From NCBI RefSeq assembly GCF_012273895.1, contig NC_052124.1:1-64000 (forward strand): a DNA stretch of 64,000 nucleotides, given 5' to 3'. The stretch comes from Zerene cesonia. Lineage: Eukaryota; Arthropoda; Insecta; Lepidoptera; Pieridae. Of the stretch, positions 24,224-36,500 are shown piece by piece (positions within the stretch are counted from its first letter, which is position 1; each line of letters opens with the position of its first letter). The position numbers and the translations under genes are program-made. The notes beneath the pieces were generated by a model. That model worked only from the letters and a program-made list of their open reading frames with translations. It was not told where the DNA came from and ran no database searches.

Positions 24224-26853
24224 ATGATCGTACAGAAGGTGATGATGACACATCACAGGGGAGCCAACCAAAAGATGAAAGCAGTGAATCAGAAAATGAG
24301 AATGAAAATGAACCACAAAATCAAAATGGAGGCGGCCTGAGTCCTGAAGTTCATGAAATTACTAGTGATGAAGAAATAGTTACCAATGATGATGAATCTT
24401 CTAACTCTAGTAGTGATTCAAATGACAGTTCAGAAGATTCACAACAAAGTAACCGAGACAGGGATAAAAACAAAGATGAAGAGCCGATGGAAAATGGTGA
24501 AGAATCTGACATTGAGGAAGTTAATATTGAAGACCCCTTAAACCAAGTTCCAAATAAAAATAAGCCCATTGTGATAAATGATACTAAAAATTTAGCTGAA
24601 CTAGCATCAAAACAGAGTACTTCTAATGGAGAAGAACCGAATAAAGAGCCTACAGTTGTGATAATAGACACAAATTCAATTTTATCTGGTAAAGGACCCA
24701 CACCTGTGCCAAATAAAACAAGCTCAAGTAATATTGATGCCCACAATTTGTGTCAAAGTATTGCTGCAAGAGGAACTACAATAACACCAATAAGCAGTAA
24801 AAATAACAATACTAAAAATAACCAAAATAATATCCAAGCTCCTCAATCTAACATATTGCCTTCTCTAACCGATGATATGTTTGTAGTTGAAGCACCATCA
24901 TTCATTGTACCTTATGTCTATGAAAAACCTTCATTAAAACCATTTAGAGAATTTGTGGATAAATTAGGTAAAGAATTAGAAGATCTGAAAGCTCAAGAAG
25001 AAGAAGAGAGACAAACAAAAGAGAAAGCAGAAAAGGAAAGAAAAGAGAAAGAGAGGAAGGAAAAGATAGAGAGAGGAGAAGCAGTAGAGGAAGAAGAATC
25101 AAGTGACAAGGATACAAAAAAAGAAAGTGAAGAAAAGGACAAAAAATCTGAAAAGAGACGACGGAAGCGTCGAAATGAAGATGATGATGATGATTCTTGG
25201 GATGGTGAATCTACCAGTGAATCAGATGAAGCAGCAAGTGATGATGATACAGTAGTTATTAAGGATAAGGACACTACCTATGATGATATAAAGGATCCAA
25301 TGGATCTAATTGGTAAAAGTGCAGGTGGCAAATCAGATAGTTACTTTGACTGTTCACTTGGACAATTTTTTATAAACATTGGTATAAATCTAGTACAGGA
25401 GTATGTTCAAAGTGATTTATTGAAAACACAAAATAGAAAAATGTACAAGGAGAAGAAGTCTGGACGTAGTACACGAGCTACAGAAGCAGCAATTGCATCT
25501 CTCACACAAAATTTGGCATATAGTAAGAAACTGAATGCCCCATATTCCTTGAAACAAAAGCAATGTGAATTTTGTAGTTTTAAAACAGAATCAATGCTTG
25601 TTATGTCTCATCATTTAGAGGCACCACATATGAAAAATAATATTTATAAATGTAATACATGTGCATTTGAAATAAGGAGCCCACATGATATATTATTTCA
25701 TATGGAAGCTGAACATAATATTAGAGGTAGACTAGAGAGAGCTCCAGCCTATCAACAATGTCCGAGTTGCCACTTTGAGGACAATAGTAAAACCAAACTT
25801 GCTCGCCATCTCATTGCCTGTGCTAAAAAGTTCAAACCAGAATTTAATCTTGGGCCACCACTAGATTGGGAGCCTCCAGCAAAAATACCAAAGTTATCAA
25901 GAGCCCGCAACAATATAATGGGTCCTTACCAATCAAACTTTAATCGCTCTCAAATGGGCATGAGTCCCTTGGGACGACCACCATTGAGCATAGGAAATAC
26001 TGTAATACCCAATATGCCCATTCTTGGTAGGCCCAGAGGACGTCCACCATTAGGGGGTCCTTCTACACGTGCTCCTGTGTCAGGAGTGCCCATCATACGG
26101 AGTGGAGTTATGATTATGCACAATAATCAAGCAAGTGGGACCACAATTTCTAATTATCCAGTTGTACAGAACAATCAAGGAAACCATTCAGCTTCAGCTA
26201 CTCCAAAAATTTCTATTACACCTCTACCCCGTGTTCCTCAGCCTTCTTCATCCAACTCTTCTCAAAATTCTAAGGCCACTTTTGTTATTTGCGAAATTTG
26301 TGATGGATACATAAAGGATTTGGAACAATTGAGAAATCATATGCAATGGATACACAAAGTGAAAATTCATCCGAAAATGATTTACAACAGACCACCACTC
26401 AATTGTCAGAAATGTCAGTTTCGATTCTTCACTGATCAGGGACTTGAAAGGCACTTATTGGGTTCTCATGGTCTTGTAACAAGTTCCATGCAGGAAGCAG
26501 CTAACAAAGGTAAAGATGCGGGTAGATGCCCTGTGTGTGGCAGGGTGTATCAGTGGAAATTACTGAATCATGTATCAAGGGATCACAACATGACATTGAA
26601 ACCAGCTCATCTCTCCTACAAATGCACAGTATGCACTGCCACATTTGGGATGTACAAACAATTCGAGAACCACGTATATTCGGCGCACAGCGTAGTCGCT
26701 AAACGAGTTATCGATAAGAATAAGAGTGCTCCAGCTGCTTCAAAGCCCACCGACAATGACTCACTGCTCAAGCCCCTGAAAATCAGTGATGAAATCACTA
26801 TAATACCTCAACCTGCCAAGTCGACTGTGACCATTACTGCAAAAGGCAAATAG
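24224..26853 (+). CDS. MEP-1: MEP-1-like zinc-finger chromatin protein (main exon, 5' end incomplete)
   Basis: One exon of 875 codons opening after a TTGCAG acceptor; the first two bases complete a split codon. The N-terminal third is acidic and Ser/Asn/Glu-rich. Then come a conserved block PSFIVPYVYEKPSLKPFREF, a long Glu/Lys coiled-coil-like run with a nuclear-localisation-type KRRRKRR, and a block beginning DSYFDCSLGQFF. Seven C2H2 or C2HC fingers follow, starting CEFCSFKTES, CNTCAFEIRS, CPSCHFEDNS, CEICDGYIKD, CQKCQFRFFT, CPVCGRVYQW and CTVCTATFGM, with a Pro/Gly/Arg linker between the third and fourth. This arrangement matches MEP-1, the partner of Mi-2 in the repressive MEC complex of flies and a germline/soma regulator in worms. 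The assignment is by recalled resemblance. The start codon lies in an upstream exon; see 23406. Confidence 0.8.
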
Positions 26854-27781
26854 CACTAACAAATTTGACAACACTGGAAAAAACTATCACTACTTATAAA
26901 TGTTTCCCATTAGCTTTTCAGCTATGCACTTTGCAAGATCAGGCAGTATTTTGTAAATAACCTGATTGTATGAGCGTTTTACACCTTATAGAATTGATTT
27001 TTAAATACAGAGATATTATATTGATGACTTTGGTTGTCAAGTAAATATGAATGTTATTTTTAAATATAACATAAAAACAAAATAAATAGTAAGCTGTAAA
27101 TTCAGTGTATAAACTTAATATAAGCTCATAAAATAGGTATTTTGTGACCTTTGTATTGTTAGCGTGACTTTCCTATGTGTACTGTGACTAGTTGGTTGTC
27201 CCATGTTTTGTTTCTGTCACAAAAAGAAAGGAATTTAACTAAGATCTGCATCATCACTGTTTTTGTAGTGGAGAATGCGCAAGTTAGTTAATAGATTTCG
27301 TAATGGTTATAAAGTAATCTTATTATTTATTTGCTTATTACTCATGTATAATCTGTGACCACGGTAAATTATTGTCTATTTTCATTTTAATTCGCGATTT
27401 AAAGCCGAATGTTTTGGAAATGTAAAGATAATCATAAAGGAAGGCATTAATGAAGGAGGTAAATCAATTATGATTACGTAAGGTATTAGTTAAGTTATTA
27501 GGTTTAATAATTAAGTAATAATTATTATTAATGTATTACTTGAATTTCCGTATTTTTTCAACCTGCTTACCACAGAAACCTAAATTCTTGCTGTAAACTT
27601 AACACATCAGTCTTTTTAGTTCTGATCTCAGGTTAGACTGGAGTGTTGATTTGCTATAGTTTACTAAATTGTTATCGTACTTATAGAACTTAATATAGGT
27701 ACTGTATTCTTTTTTATTTAATTCAAAGATGTATGTTCACATTTTGTGTCTGGAGGGTTTTGTAATGATATGTGAGAATTA

Positions 27782-27787
27782 AATAAA
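27782..27787 (+). terminator. Candidate poly(A) signal of the MEP-1-like gene
   Basis: AATAAA in a T/G-rich context about 930 bases after the stop codon. Confidence 0.45.
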
Positions 27788-28988
27788 GTTATTGAAGTAA
27801 ATAATGTGAAATGTTGCTTATGTAATTTTTTTTTAAGATTATCGGGATCATGATTTTTATTGATTAAAATACCCTTTTTATTTCAGTAGAAGAAGTTCAT
27901 TTTAATTTGTGACTTGTATGCGAGTTATAAATATTTCTACTTTTTCATACGCAATTCATGTCACTTACGCCATTAAAATTATTATTTCTCATATCATTGA
28001 ATTAACATAATTTTAAAGTAAAATTGTTAATAATGTCTAGTGGCTAGATATAAAAGACGATTAATAAAGAGTAGTTTCATTTAAAGCCATTAAACCTTTA
28101 AATTACGTTTGAGCATTGTAACTTTTCCCGTTAGATTTTGAATTTAACACACAAGCCTTAACTATAATATGACCCGAAACCTATATTGTTGGGTGAATTT
28201 GGATTTTCGTGAATTTTTCAAGTTAGACAAAATGGCGGCTTTGCTGCCGCCATATTGGATGGATCGTGAGGTCACCTTATTTAAGGCTACTATCCACCAG
28301 CGTCCCACTCTATGACGCAAAATATGATAGAAGCGCGATATTCCCGCGAAGCGGTAAATTTTAAATTTTACATATCATCGTTATTGTGGTGGTTGAATGG
28401 TTTTATTAGTAGGTACGAAGAATTATACATAGTCTTGTCATAATGTTGTTGTTTCTTGATAATTATTAATTATATAACGAGCTGCCAAAATATTGTTTTT
28501 AAGGCACGATAACCATTTTATACAACATATTGAGCATGAAAATTAAAATTAACGATTGGTGTGAATACGAAAACGATTTAATTTGGAAGTCCCCGTTTGG
28601 CAACTGAACAAAAATTATTATACCTTTGTCGAAACAATATTATATTCTAATAATATACATCTCTTCTGTTTGTATGTTCGTCAATCGGTCAAGTCAAACG
28701 TAAATTAAGGGGCAGATTTTGAAAAAATCTTATCTTATATCTTTAAACGAGCAATTCTTGTATATATATATCTATATATATAATTGGAATCTCGGAATCG
28801 GCTCCAACGATTTTCATGAAATTTAGTATATAGGGGGTTCCGGGGGCGATAAATCGATCTAGCTAGGAATTTTCTTTAGAAAATGTCATATTCGTGTTTT
28901 ATCGACTTAAACTTACTTTTTTAACAAATAGGAGGCGTTTGAGTAGTCCCAATTTATTATGACTCTTCCTGAAATCTATTGGCGAATA

Positions 28989-29194
28989 ATAATACTATAA
29001 ATGCGAAAGTTTGTAAGGATGGATACATATGTATGTGTGCGTCTGTTACTCTTTCACGCAAAAACTACTGAACCGATTGCAATGAAATTTGCTTCGTAGA
29101 TAGCTGGACAATTAAATTACACATAGGCACTTTTTATACCGATATTCCTACGATACACGGACTTACGCGGTTTCAACCGCGGGTCACAGCTAGT
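28989..29194 (+). repeat. Helitron-like repeat, well-preserved copy
   Basis: Opens ACTATAAATGCGAAAGTTTG and contains TACTGAACCGATTGCAATGA. It ends with a hairpin GCGGTTTCAACCGC and CAGCTAGT (CTAG at 29190-29193). Sibling of the copy at 21056. Confidence 0.65.
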
Positions 29195-32066
29195 ATGTAT
29201 TATATAAATAATGAATTTTGGTGGTTACCTACATTTTTTTTTTAATTTATTAAAATGGATATACCTGTAGCTAGGGGATAAAAAAAATCTCGATACGGTG
29301 TCGCAATATGATATTGAATAGGTTTTTTGTTAAATAAAATAGAGGTTTCTAAATAGTTTTTCTGCTAAATAAATACTTGAGAACTAATACATCCTCTTAA
29401 GTCGTATAAACATTATTATATACTGCTTCTTCATGGAATTTCAGCTAGTAGGTACTGCTGTGCTCGAACACGAATGATTTATGTTCGAGCCAACGGCGGG
29501 CGAAAAGCTAGCTAATAATAAAGATATGTAATATGCAATTTTAGAATAGTCGAATCGTAGAAAAATTCCTTAAGGCATCTTTGTAATAAACTTCATCCAA
29601 ATCGGTTCAGTTGTTTGGGTGTGAGGAAGAGGCAGGCAGGCGGATGATAGACTTATTTTTGCATTTATAAGAAAAGGCGATGGTGCTTTTCTTTTCACAA
29701 ACAAACGCTTTGATGGGGATCGTGCAGGTTATATCACAGAGTGTTTATCTACAGATTATGTCGTACACGACAAAATCTGATACTATTTGATAGGAGATAT
29801 CATTTAACAGGTATGTAATTATTATGCTCACTTCGGTGTTTCGGGTTTTAGCCCTTAACAGTAGAAATGTTACATACAGTAGGTATCATTATACAGTATT
29901 GCTGACGTTATTTAAACTTATGTTGTTTTACATAAAATATTTTAAAATAGAGAAATTGCTTTGCCTTATTAACCACAGCATATAATCTAAAGCTATGTAC
30001 ACTTTATTGGTTTCATTAAGTAAAGTGTAACGGAAAATCATTAATCTATACATGTATATAACGAAACAGTGAAAAATACTGTGTCTGTACGTTGAAGATT
30101 TAAAAAAGTGATGATTGAAGGAGGTTCAAAAATATTAATAGAGCATGACATAATGATTCATTGTGGACTTACGGAGCGGCATAATCATTGTTGACTAAGC
30201 TCCTTAAAAAAAAAATAGAGCACGAATTCAAAATTAATACTTAATAATTGTATAGGTATTTAGTCTGGACAAAATATAGGCTATAATTTATTTTGGAAAC
30301 AGGAACACTTGATGCAGAATCGCAACGGACCACCTAAACTGTAAGAAAATTGTGCTATTAAAACAATTATTATGAGCATTTTTTGCATTTGCAGAGCATA
30401 AATTTGAAGATCTGGAACTCCTAACAAGCAACTAAAAGCCCGGCTGTATTATAACATGTATAGGAATTAGGTCTTGGCAAACATTGTTCAGTCTGATGGG
30501 CATTTACTGTTGACTTTTCTGAACATTTGATATTGAAATAGAATGCGCGGAAATTCCCGAAGAAAAGTATTACTATATCTATACCTAAATCCTGATTTTT
30601 TTGAAACCCTCCAATTTGTTCACGCAAACGAAGTCGCAGGCACCGGCTGCTATAAAATATGGCTGGTTAAAATAAATTACATAACTATGTACATAATTAT
30701 TCAAAACTTCTAATTGTAAAATTCCTGAAGGCCCCTCCATCAGATATTCTGTCATATCAGACAATATGTTTAAATACATTACATTAACTTCTCGAGCGCC
30801 CGGCAATCGCTTTACAATGGACTGTTTACCCCCGATAAGCACCCGCCGATCATTATTCGGTGGTTAAGTTCTCGTTTCATATTCCTAGTATTACAATTGA
30901 ACACAAGTTTATTCATCCAATTCATACGATACTGAAGCTAATGAAACCACTATATAGACCACATCGAAGAGTACTCCTACAGCACCACATACTACGTAGG
31001 CACAAACGTCTGTGAGCAGCAGTTCAGTTAGGGAAAATCATTTGATGTTTTCCGTAGAACTTTTAGTTTTGCCAGAAAACGTAAAAGATCTTTTTGCTTT
31101 TAAGAAATCCCCGACTTCAGAGCATATTTTTCCTATAATTTTTGTTATATTCTCTGTCTCTCCAATTGTCAATTTTAATAGTACTTACTAAGTTTTCTTT
31201 AGTTTTCAAAAATCATCAACTCATCTATCCCTTTTACCTCCAGAATCCTAAATTATATTCAAAAAAATTAAAATTAAGCAAGTAGGTACATAGTTAAGTA
31301 TTTACATTAAATTTTCGCGTACAAAGTTACTAAGTGCATCAGTTAAATTTTCAGTTTTATAGCATTTTTTGATTTGAATTGAAATTTTAATTTATTGAAT
31401 TGCTTTATATTGCGTGTTGCGTTGCGTTTATTTGCGCGCCTCGTGATCAATTTTTTTCTAATCTCCTCCATAACTTAAAAAAGTGACGCCGCCTCACGTG
31501 AAGTGCATGTGCATTCTGCTTCTAGAAATAGATACTATTTAACAATGTAGAATATCACTACACATGTGTATAAGTATGCGGTTAACTCTGTTACCTCCCA
31601 CAAGAAGAAGTCTTCTAATCAATCAATGCATATCTTGTAATTTTGAAATTATAGAATAAAACAACAGCGAGTACTTTTTATGTTTACTTTGGAGAATATA
31701 CACTTAATTCTTATTGTAAGTAATTATCAATTAGACATATTTGAATATTTCTGATGTTATTTAGTGTTGTTATTGGAATATAATTTACTCACTTTTTGTA
31801 TGGAGCAATCATTGCTACAAAATTATCATTAGGAGTTCTAATATTATTTCAAGACAAGAGACTTCAGAATGAATATGGCATGTATGTATTTGCATATATT
31901 ATGATCGAAGACTTTAATAGTATTAGCACCAAAAACAGTAGAAACCTTTATTTTTAATGTACCAGTCAGTAAAGACAAATCATGTTTTTACTTGCGAAAA
32001 ATACTCCTTAACATATTATTTTAGAAGTGGAAGATAGGTGCGAATTTGAATGGTAAAGTAATAATC

Positions 32067-33066
32067 NNNNNNNNNNNNNNNNNNNNNNNNNNNNNNNNNN
32101 NNNNNNNNNNNNNNNNNNNNNNNNNNNNNNNNNNNNNNNNNNNNNNNNNNNNNNNNNNNNNNNNNNNNNNNNNNNNNNNNNNNNNNNNNNNNNNNNNNNN
32201 NNNNNNNNNNNNNNNNNNNNNNNNNNNNNNNNNNNNNNNNNNNNNNNNNNNNNNNNNNNNNNNNNNNNNNNNNNNNNNNNNNNNNNNNNNNNNNNNNNNN
32301 NNNNNNNNNNNNNNNNNNNNNNNNNNNNNNNNNNNNNNNNNNNNNNNNNNNNNNNNNNNNNNNNNNNNNNNNNNNNNNNNNNNNNNNNNNNNNNNNNNNN
32401 NNNNNNNNNNNNNNNNNNNNNNNNNNNNNNNNNNNNNNNNNNNNNNNNNNNNNNNNNNNNNNNNNNNNNNNNNNNNNNNNNNNNNNNNNNNNNNNNNNNN
32501 NNNNNNNNNNNNNNNNNNNNNNNNNNNNNNNNNNNNNNNNNNNNNNNNNNNNNNNNNNNNNNNNNNNNNNNNNNNNNNNNNNNNNNNNNNNNNNNNNNNN
32601 NNNNNNNNNNNNNNNNNNNNNNNNNNNNNNNNNNNNNNNNNNNNNNNNNNNNNNNNNNNNNNNNNNNNNNNNNNNNNNNNNNNNNNNNNNNNNNNNNNNN
32701 NNNNNNNNNNNNNNNNNNNNNNNNNNNNNNNNNNNNNNNNNNNNNNNNNNNNNNNNNNNNNNNNNNNNNNNNNNNNNNNNNNNNNNNNNNNNNNNNNNNN
32801 NNNNNNNNNNNNNNNNNNNNNNNNNNNNNNNNNNNNNNNNNNNNNNNNNNNNNNNNNNNNNNNNNNNNNNNNNNNNNNNNNNNNNNNNNNNNNNNNNNNN
32901 NNNNNNNNNNNNNNNNNNNNNNNNNNNNNNNNNNNNNNNNNNNNNNNNNNNNNNNNNNNNNNNNNNNNNNNNNNNNNNNNNNNNNNNNNNNNNNNNNNNN
33001 NNNNNNNNNNNNNNNNNNNNNNNNNNNNNNNNNNNNNNNNNNNNNNNNNNNNNNNNNNNNNNNNNN
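32067..33066. other. Scaffold gap, 1000 N
   Basis: Exactly 1000 undetermined bases, a nominal gap length. Open frames reported through it would be artefacts. Confidence 0.99.
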
Positions 33067-33119
33067 TTTAGTTTGATCCATACTGGTTTATTATTGAGTG
33101 GGAAACGCCCCAAAGTTTC

Positions 33120-33830
33120 TCGCTTTGCTCGCTCAGCTCAGCTCGTGCGGCGGTTCATAACAACTTAGGGCGTCCATCAATTACGTGAGGTATTTTTCTT
33201 CATTTTCTGTCCGCCTTCCCCCCTTGGTGAGATGTCGTGAGATTTTATTTAACCCCCTCCCCCAACCCCCAATCTCACATGAGATTTCCATAATGTGGAT
33301 TTCTTACGTAAACACGTTGGATTGTTATTGTATTTGGTATAACGCAAATATGGTGTTTTGACAGTCAGTAGATGTATAACGTCGAAGTATGAATGAAATT
33401 ATTTTACGTGTGGGCACAGATCCAACACAGAGGCCCTTTAGATAATCTATTGTGTTGTGGGACACCAGCAGCAGCCTGCCCATGACTGATACACTTTAGA
33501 GATACAGCTCTGGGTAGAGGACTATTGCAAAAAATGGAACGTAACAAAACTGGCCTATGGAAAGGGGGTGTTCGGAGGATTAATAAGTTGGGTATATGGG
33601 AAAGAATGGGCGACTGCCATTTCAACTTCGAAAAATTTAAAAATAGTGGCAGACGGTGACTTGCTAGATCGGTCGATAGGCTCCTAAAAAAAGTTACTTG
33701 AAATGGCAACAAGGGGGCAACACCAACTGACCGTCTAGACTCTAGGGGTGTAGAGAGGTGCGGCACCGGTTTCACCATTGCGGGCCCGCAGGCCCGGATT
33801 GATTTCCCCGATTTAGACACTTCCACCCCA
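33120..33830. repeat. GC-richer repeat block, unclassified
   Basis: Contains CATCAATTACGTGAGG and a C-rich block with GGTGAGATGTCGTGAG. Related wording recurs near 62595-62640 and 62915-62935, so at least part is an interspersed repeat. A 140-codon minus-strand frame (33404-33826) is Pro/Leu/Ser-rich and matches no family I know; I regard it as non-coding. Confidence 0.4.
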
Positions 33831-34419
33831 GAGCATATAGTTCTTATTCACATAATTATTATTTTGTCTAATAATTAAAATAGAATAATTGCCAGTAAAT
33901 TAGACTACTTGTACTTTACCAAATTAAATATATCAAATATTAACTTATTCATGACCTGCATTTTACATATTCTGAATTTTATAATACCTGCAATATTAGC
34001 AAATAGTTTTTATTTACATTTTTCAAGATTTTTTTTTATTATTTCAACAGGTTTTTGATATCAGTTATCAAATTAGCCGAAAAATCTGGTTCTCATTATA
34101 AAAAAATCCAATAAAATTCAAATATCTCGGAAAGGGTTAGATTTAGGATAGGCTATATTTTCTTAGTCAAATCGGTCAGATAGGATTCAGTAGGTAATAT
34201 GGTCAATGGTAATGAATAAAAGTGTCGTTTTTGTCTTGGATTTGTGCAGGAAGATATTATCTGCCAATAAATTTTAATTTTCAAATGACAAACAGACAGC
34301 CACATGTGTAATCGTCAAGGAAAATATAGGAAATCGTCAAGGGGGCATATAATGAGTTATCCTGCGGAAACGTTTATTACGAATTCAAGAGATAGATTGT
34401 TAGATATTTTTGTATGTGG

Positions 34420-34620
34420 TAGTCGAGCATGCTTCGGTACGAATTGGGCCTGCTCGCGCCTGGGAAGTACCATACCCCTACAGAAGACCAGCGTGAAATA
34501 GCATACTGCTGTGGTTCGTTCGTTGAGTGGGGGAGCCAAAGGCCCTTATTCCTTTCGTCAATCCTTTCTTAATTCCATCCCAGTCGGAAATCCACTTAGA
34601 GATTATGCCTCTACAAATGG
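34420..34620 (+). mobile_element. SINE copy, forward orientation
   Basis: Begins near GAGCATGCTTCGGTACGAATTGGGC and continues with GGGAAGTACCATACCCC, AGAAGACCAGCGTGAAATAG and GTTGAGTGGGGGAGCC. The same ordered blocks appear, reversed, at 51850-51965. This is the 5' half of the SINE whose 3' half is seen at 9316. Confidence 0.65.
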
Positions 34621-35730
34621 TTAGGGAAGGTTTTGGAAATTTAGTGGCATTGTAATGTCACCGGGTAATTGTAATAATTAACCAGTGAAATTGTCAAATT
34701 AATTATTGCCTCATAATATCATTATAGGATGCGGAAAATTAAAGAATTTACTTTTCAATCTTACGATACTATCACCGTGAGATTACAATGTCATTAAAAT
34801 CACGCCGTGAAAGAACTTAAGTCGACAAGTTTAATATTGACAATCTGCCATGTAACTAGACATATAACTAGAAAAATACATCATATATCGTATCATATAC
34901 ATCACGGTTTTAACAATATAACTGCAGCATATCAATAGTTAAAGTAAAAACTTTATCGTTCTATAATCTAGTGGTAAAAATGTTTTTTTTTTGTATTATT
35001 ATTTGCCGCTACCATGACAATGAACCCAAACAAAATACTTTTTTTTTTCTCCAAGAACTTTACAAGCTTGCGTAGATTTCTCTTTTATGGTCACCTTGTC
35101 GAAACTGCAGTAACAATTGCTTAGAGGATTAATAAAGATAAGTAATAAATATTAACTCGAAATCCCAATTATAAACAAAATAAATAAAATACTGGGGTTT
35201 TGCAAGTTGGGCCTGGCAACACTGTCATGTTGCTAAATTCGTCAGTAAAAAAAACTAATTCGTAATTCGTAAATCGAAACGTAATTTGGAAGCTGCATCT
35301 CCAACTGAAATGACGTAGCGTGGTTTTAATATCGATTCCGAGCAATCCAAAAATCTACACAATTTCAAAATCAGGTAAGTACACAAGTAGCGATTAATCT
35401 TTTATTAAGTGTATAGTTGTCCAATTTGATTATTGTTGTGAATTTAGTTATTTTTAAAAATATTGTGTTCGTGACTGCACGTGGTCTGGTAAACTGTAAT
35501 GATTCCCATGCTTTAACTTCCATTGGCTAATCTCCTCTATAAACTGAATATCAAATATAGAATTTCGAAAGGAAGCAGTTCGATAAGAATTATCACACGA
35601 AATCGAATTCAGATAACACGTTTTTTTGTTAACCTTTATCTGTTATCAATAAGAGGTATATCCTACCTATCAAGAATACCTCTTAAATTGCTCTCTGGTA
35701 ATTATAAACAAAGTTCTATAAATTAGGTGA

Positions 35731-35812
35731 AATTTAAATGATGTCAAAAAACACGAGCCGAAATGTGTTTATATGATTAACACGTGATCTTGAATGATAG
35801 GTCTGATTTGAG
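35731..35812 (+). ncRNA. C/D-box snoRNA candidate 1 (intron 1)
   Basis: C box ATGATGT at 35738-35744 and D box CTGA at 35803-35806, 69 bases end to end. Between them are AAACACGAGCCGAAATGTGTTT, a C'-like ATGATTA, and TTGAATGATAGGT abutting the D box as the likely guide. It shares these blocks in the same order with candidate 2. The D box lies 71 bases before the 3' splice site, the distance typical for intronic C/D snoRNAs. The RNA target is not identified, and the terminal stem is weak. Confidence 0.65.
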
Positions 35813-35965
35813 ATCATTACAACTATGATAATTGTCTCATAAATATAGAAGTACTTCATTATTCTTTCTTATTGCAGATAACCATTACGAAATCTTAAAG
35901 AAATCAAACAAGGTAAGATCACTTTAATCTGGGGATCAATAGTGAAATGTTCATAAATCTTATCT

Positions 35966-36047
35966 TTTAATATGATGATAAGAAACACGAGCCGATAATG
36001 TGTTTATTTGATTACTATGTGATATTGAATGATAGGTCTGAGCTGTA
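35966..36047 (+). ncRNA. C/D-box snoRNA candidate 2 (intron 2)
   Basis: C box ATGATGA (perfect consensus) at 35972-35978 and D box CTGA at 36038-36041, 70 bases end to end. It shares AAACACGAGCCGA, ATGTGTTTAT and TTGAATGATAGGTCTGA with candidate 1 while the flanks differ, so the two are duplicated copies under constraint over the RNA itself. The D box is 68 bases before the 3' splice site. Confidence 0.7.
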
Positions 36048-36305
36048 TATTTACCATCAATCAAATAATGTAAATCTAAACACATTTTTTATATAAATCC
36101 CTTTTTCAGATCTGTGGTATATCAGTGAAGCCAAGAGCCATGTGTAAGCCAGATAAACATGATAAAAATGTAGATATAATAAAATGAGTATAAAGATACA
36201 CTTTGATAATGAAATTCAATTTTGCTTGTGATCTTGAATATTGTTTCTTCAGTTTGAATACACATCTGTTCTAACTGCATGACATGGAGTAATATGATGT
36301 AAAGA

Positions 36306-36315
36306 AATAAATAAA
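36306..36315 (+). terminator. Overlapping poly(A) signals of the snoRNA host gene
   Basis: AATAAATAAA (two overlapping AATAAA). The minus-strand poly(A) signal of the PPO gene is only about 27 bases away at 36342-36347. Confidence 0.55.
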
Positions 36316-36341
36316 AGAAAGTTTTTAATCAAGATGCTTGT

Positions 36342-36347
36342 TTTATT
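36342..36347 (-). terminator. Poly(A) signal of prophenoloxidase
   Basis: TTTATT on the plus strand, AATAAA on the minus strand, about 155 bases past the PPO stop codon. Confidence 0.55.
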
Positions 36348-36500
36348 TAAATCTAATCAAATGGGTCGCTATCATAACTTAACAGTAAATTATGTACAAT
36401 ATTTACAAATGCATAAGCTTAAATTAATCAGCCTTTCAGTTTTTACATTTTTACAAATTACATATTTAAATGAATGATTATACAATTAATGTAAAATATA

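Larger units (their letters stand above)
26854..35249. other. 3' UTR of the MEP-1-like gene, then repeats and a scaffold gap
   Basis: The first 0.95 kb is probably 3' untranslated region, ending at an AATAAA at 27782. The rest carries Helitron-like repeats (28989), another AT-microsatellite-headed repeat (about 28755-28875, with GGCTCCAACGATTTTCATGA), the gap 32067-33066, unclassified repeats (33120-33830) and a SINE (34420-34600). No supported gene. Confidence 0.5.
35250..36335 (+). ncRNA. Candidate spliced non-coding snoRNA host gene
   Basis: Three exons can be drawn from good splice signals: one ending AAAATCAG/GTAAGT at 35374 (5' end uncertain, about 35250), a 35-base exon 35878-35912 (TTGCAG/...CAAG/GTAAGA), and a last exon from 36110 (TTTTTCAG/) to about 36330 with overlapping AATAAA signals at 36306-36315. 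The exons hold no long frame: the ATG in exon 1 is followed at once by a stop, and the longest frame in exon 3 is about 15 codons. Each intron carries a C/D-box snoRNA candidate (35731-35812 and 35966-36047). Short non-coding exons with one snoRNA per intron are the hallmark of snoRNA host genes of the UHG/GAS5 kind. Transcription itself is inferred. Confidence 0.65.

Noticed and set aside
24351..24746. Minus-strand Ser/Leu-rich frame
   Set aside because: Antisense of the acidic Ser/Glu-rich MEP-1-like exon; codon bias there creates open antisense frames.
24993..25274. Minus-strand Ser/Phe-rich frame
   Set aside because: Antisense of the Glu/Lys-rich coiled-coil segment of the MEP-1-like protein.
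30585..30842. 85-codon minus-strand frame (MLIGGKQSIVKRLPGAREV...)
   Set aside because: Looks protein-like at first but matches no family I know and has no supporting neighbouring exons.
32008..33113. Long open frames across the first gap
   Set aside because: They consist almost wholly of N and have no coding meaning.
33404..33826. 140-codon minus-strand frame
   Set aside because: Pro/Leu/Ser-rich frame inside a GC-rich repeat block; typical of spurious frames in interspersed elements.
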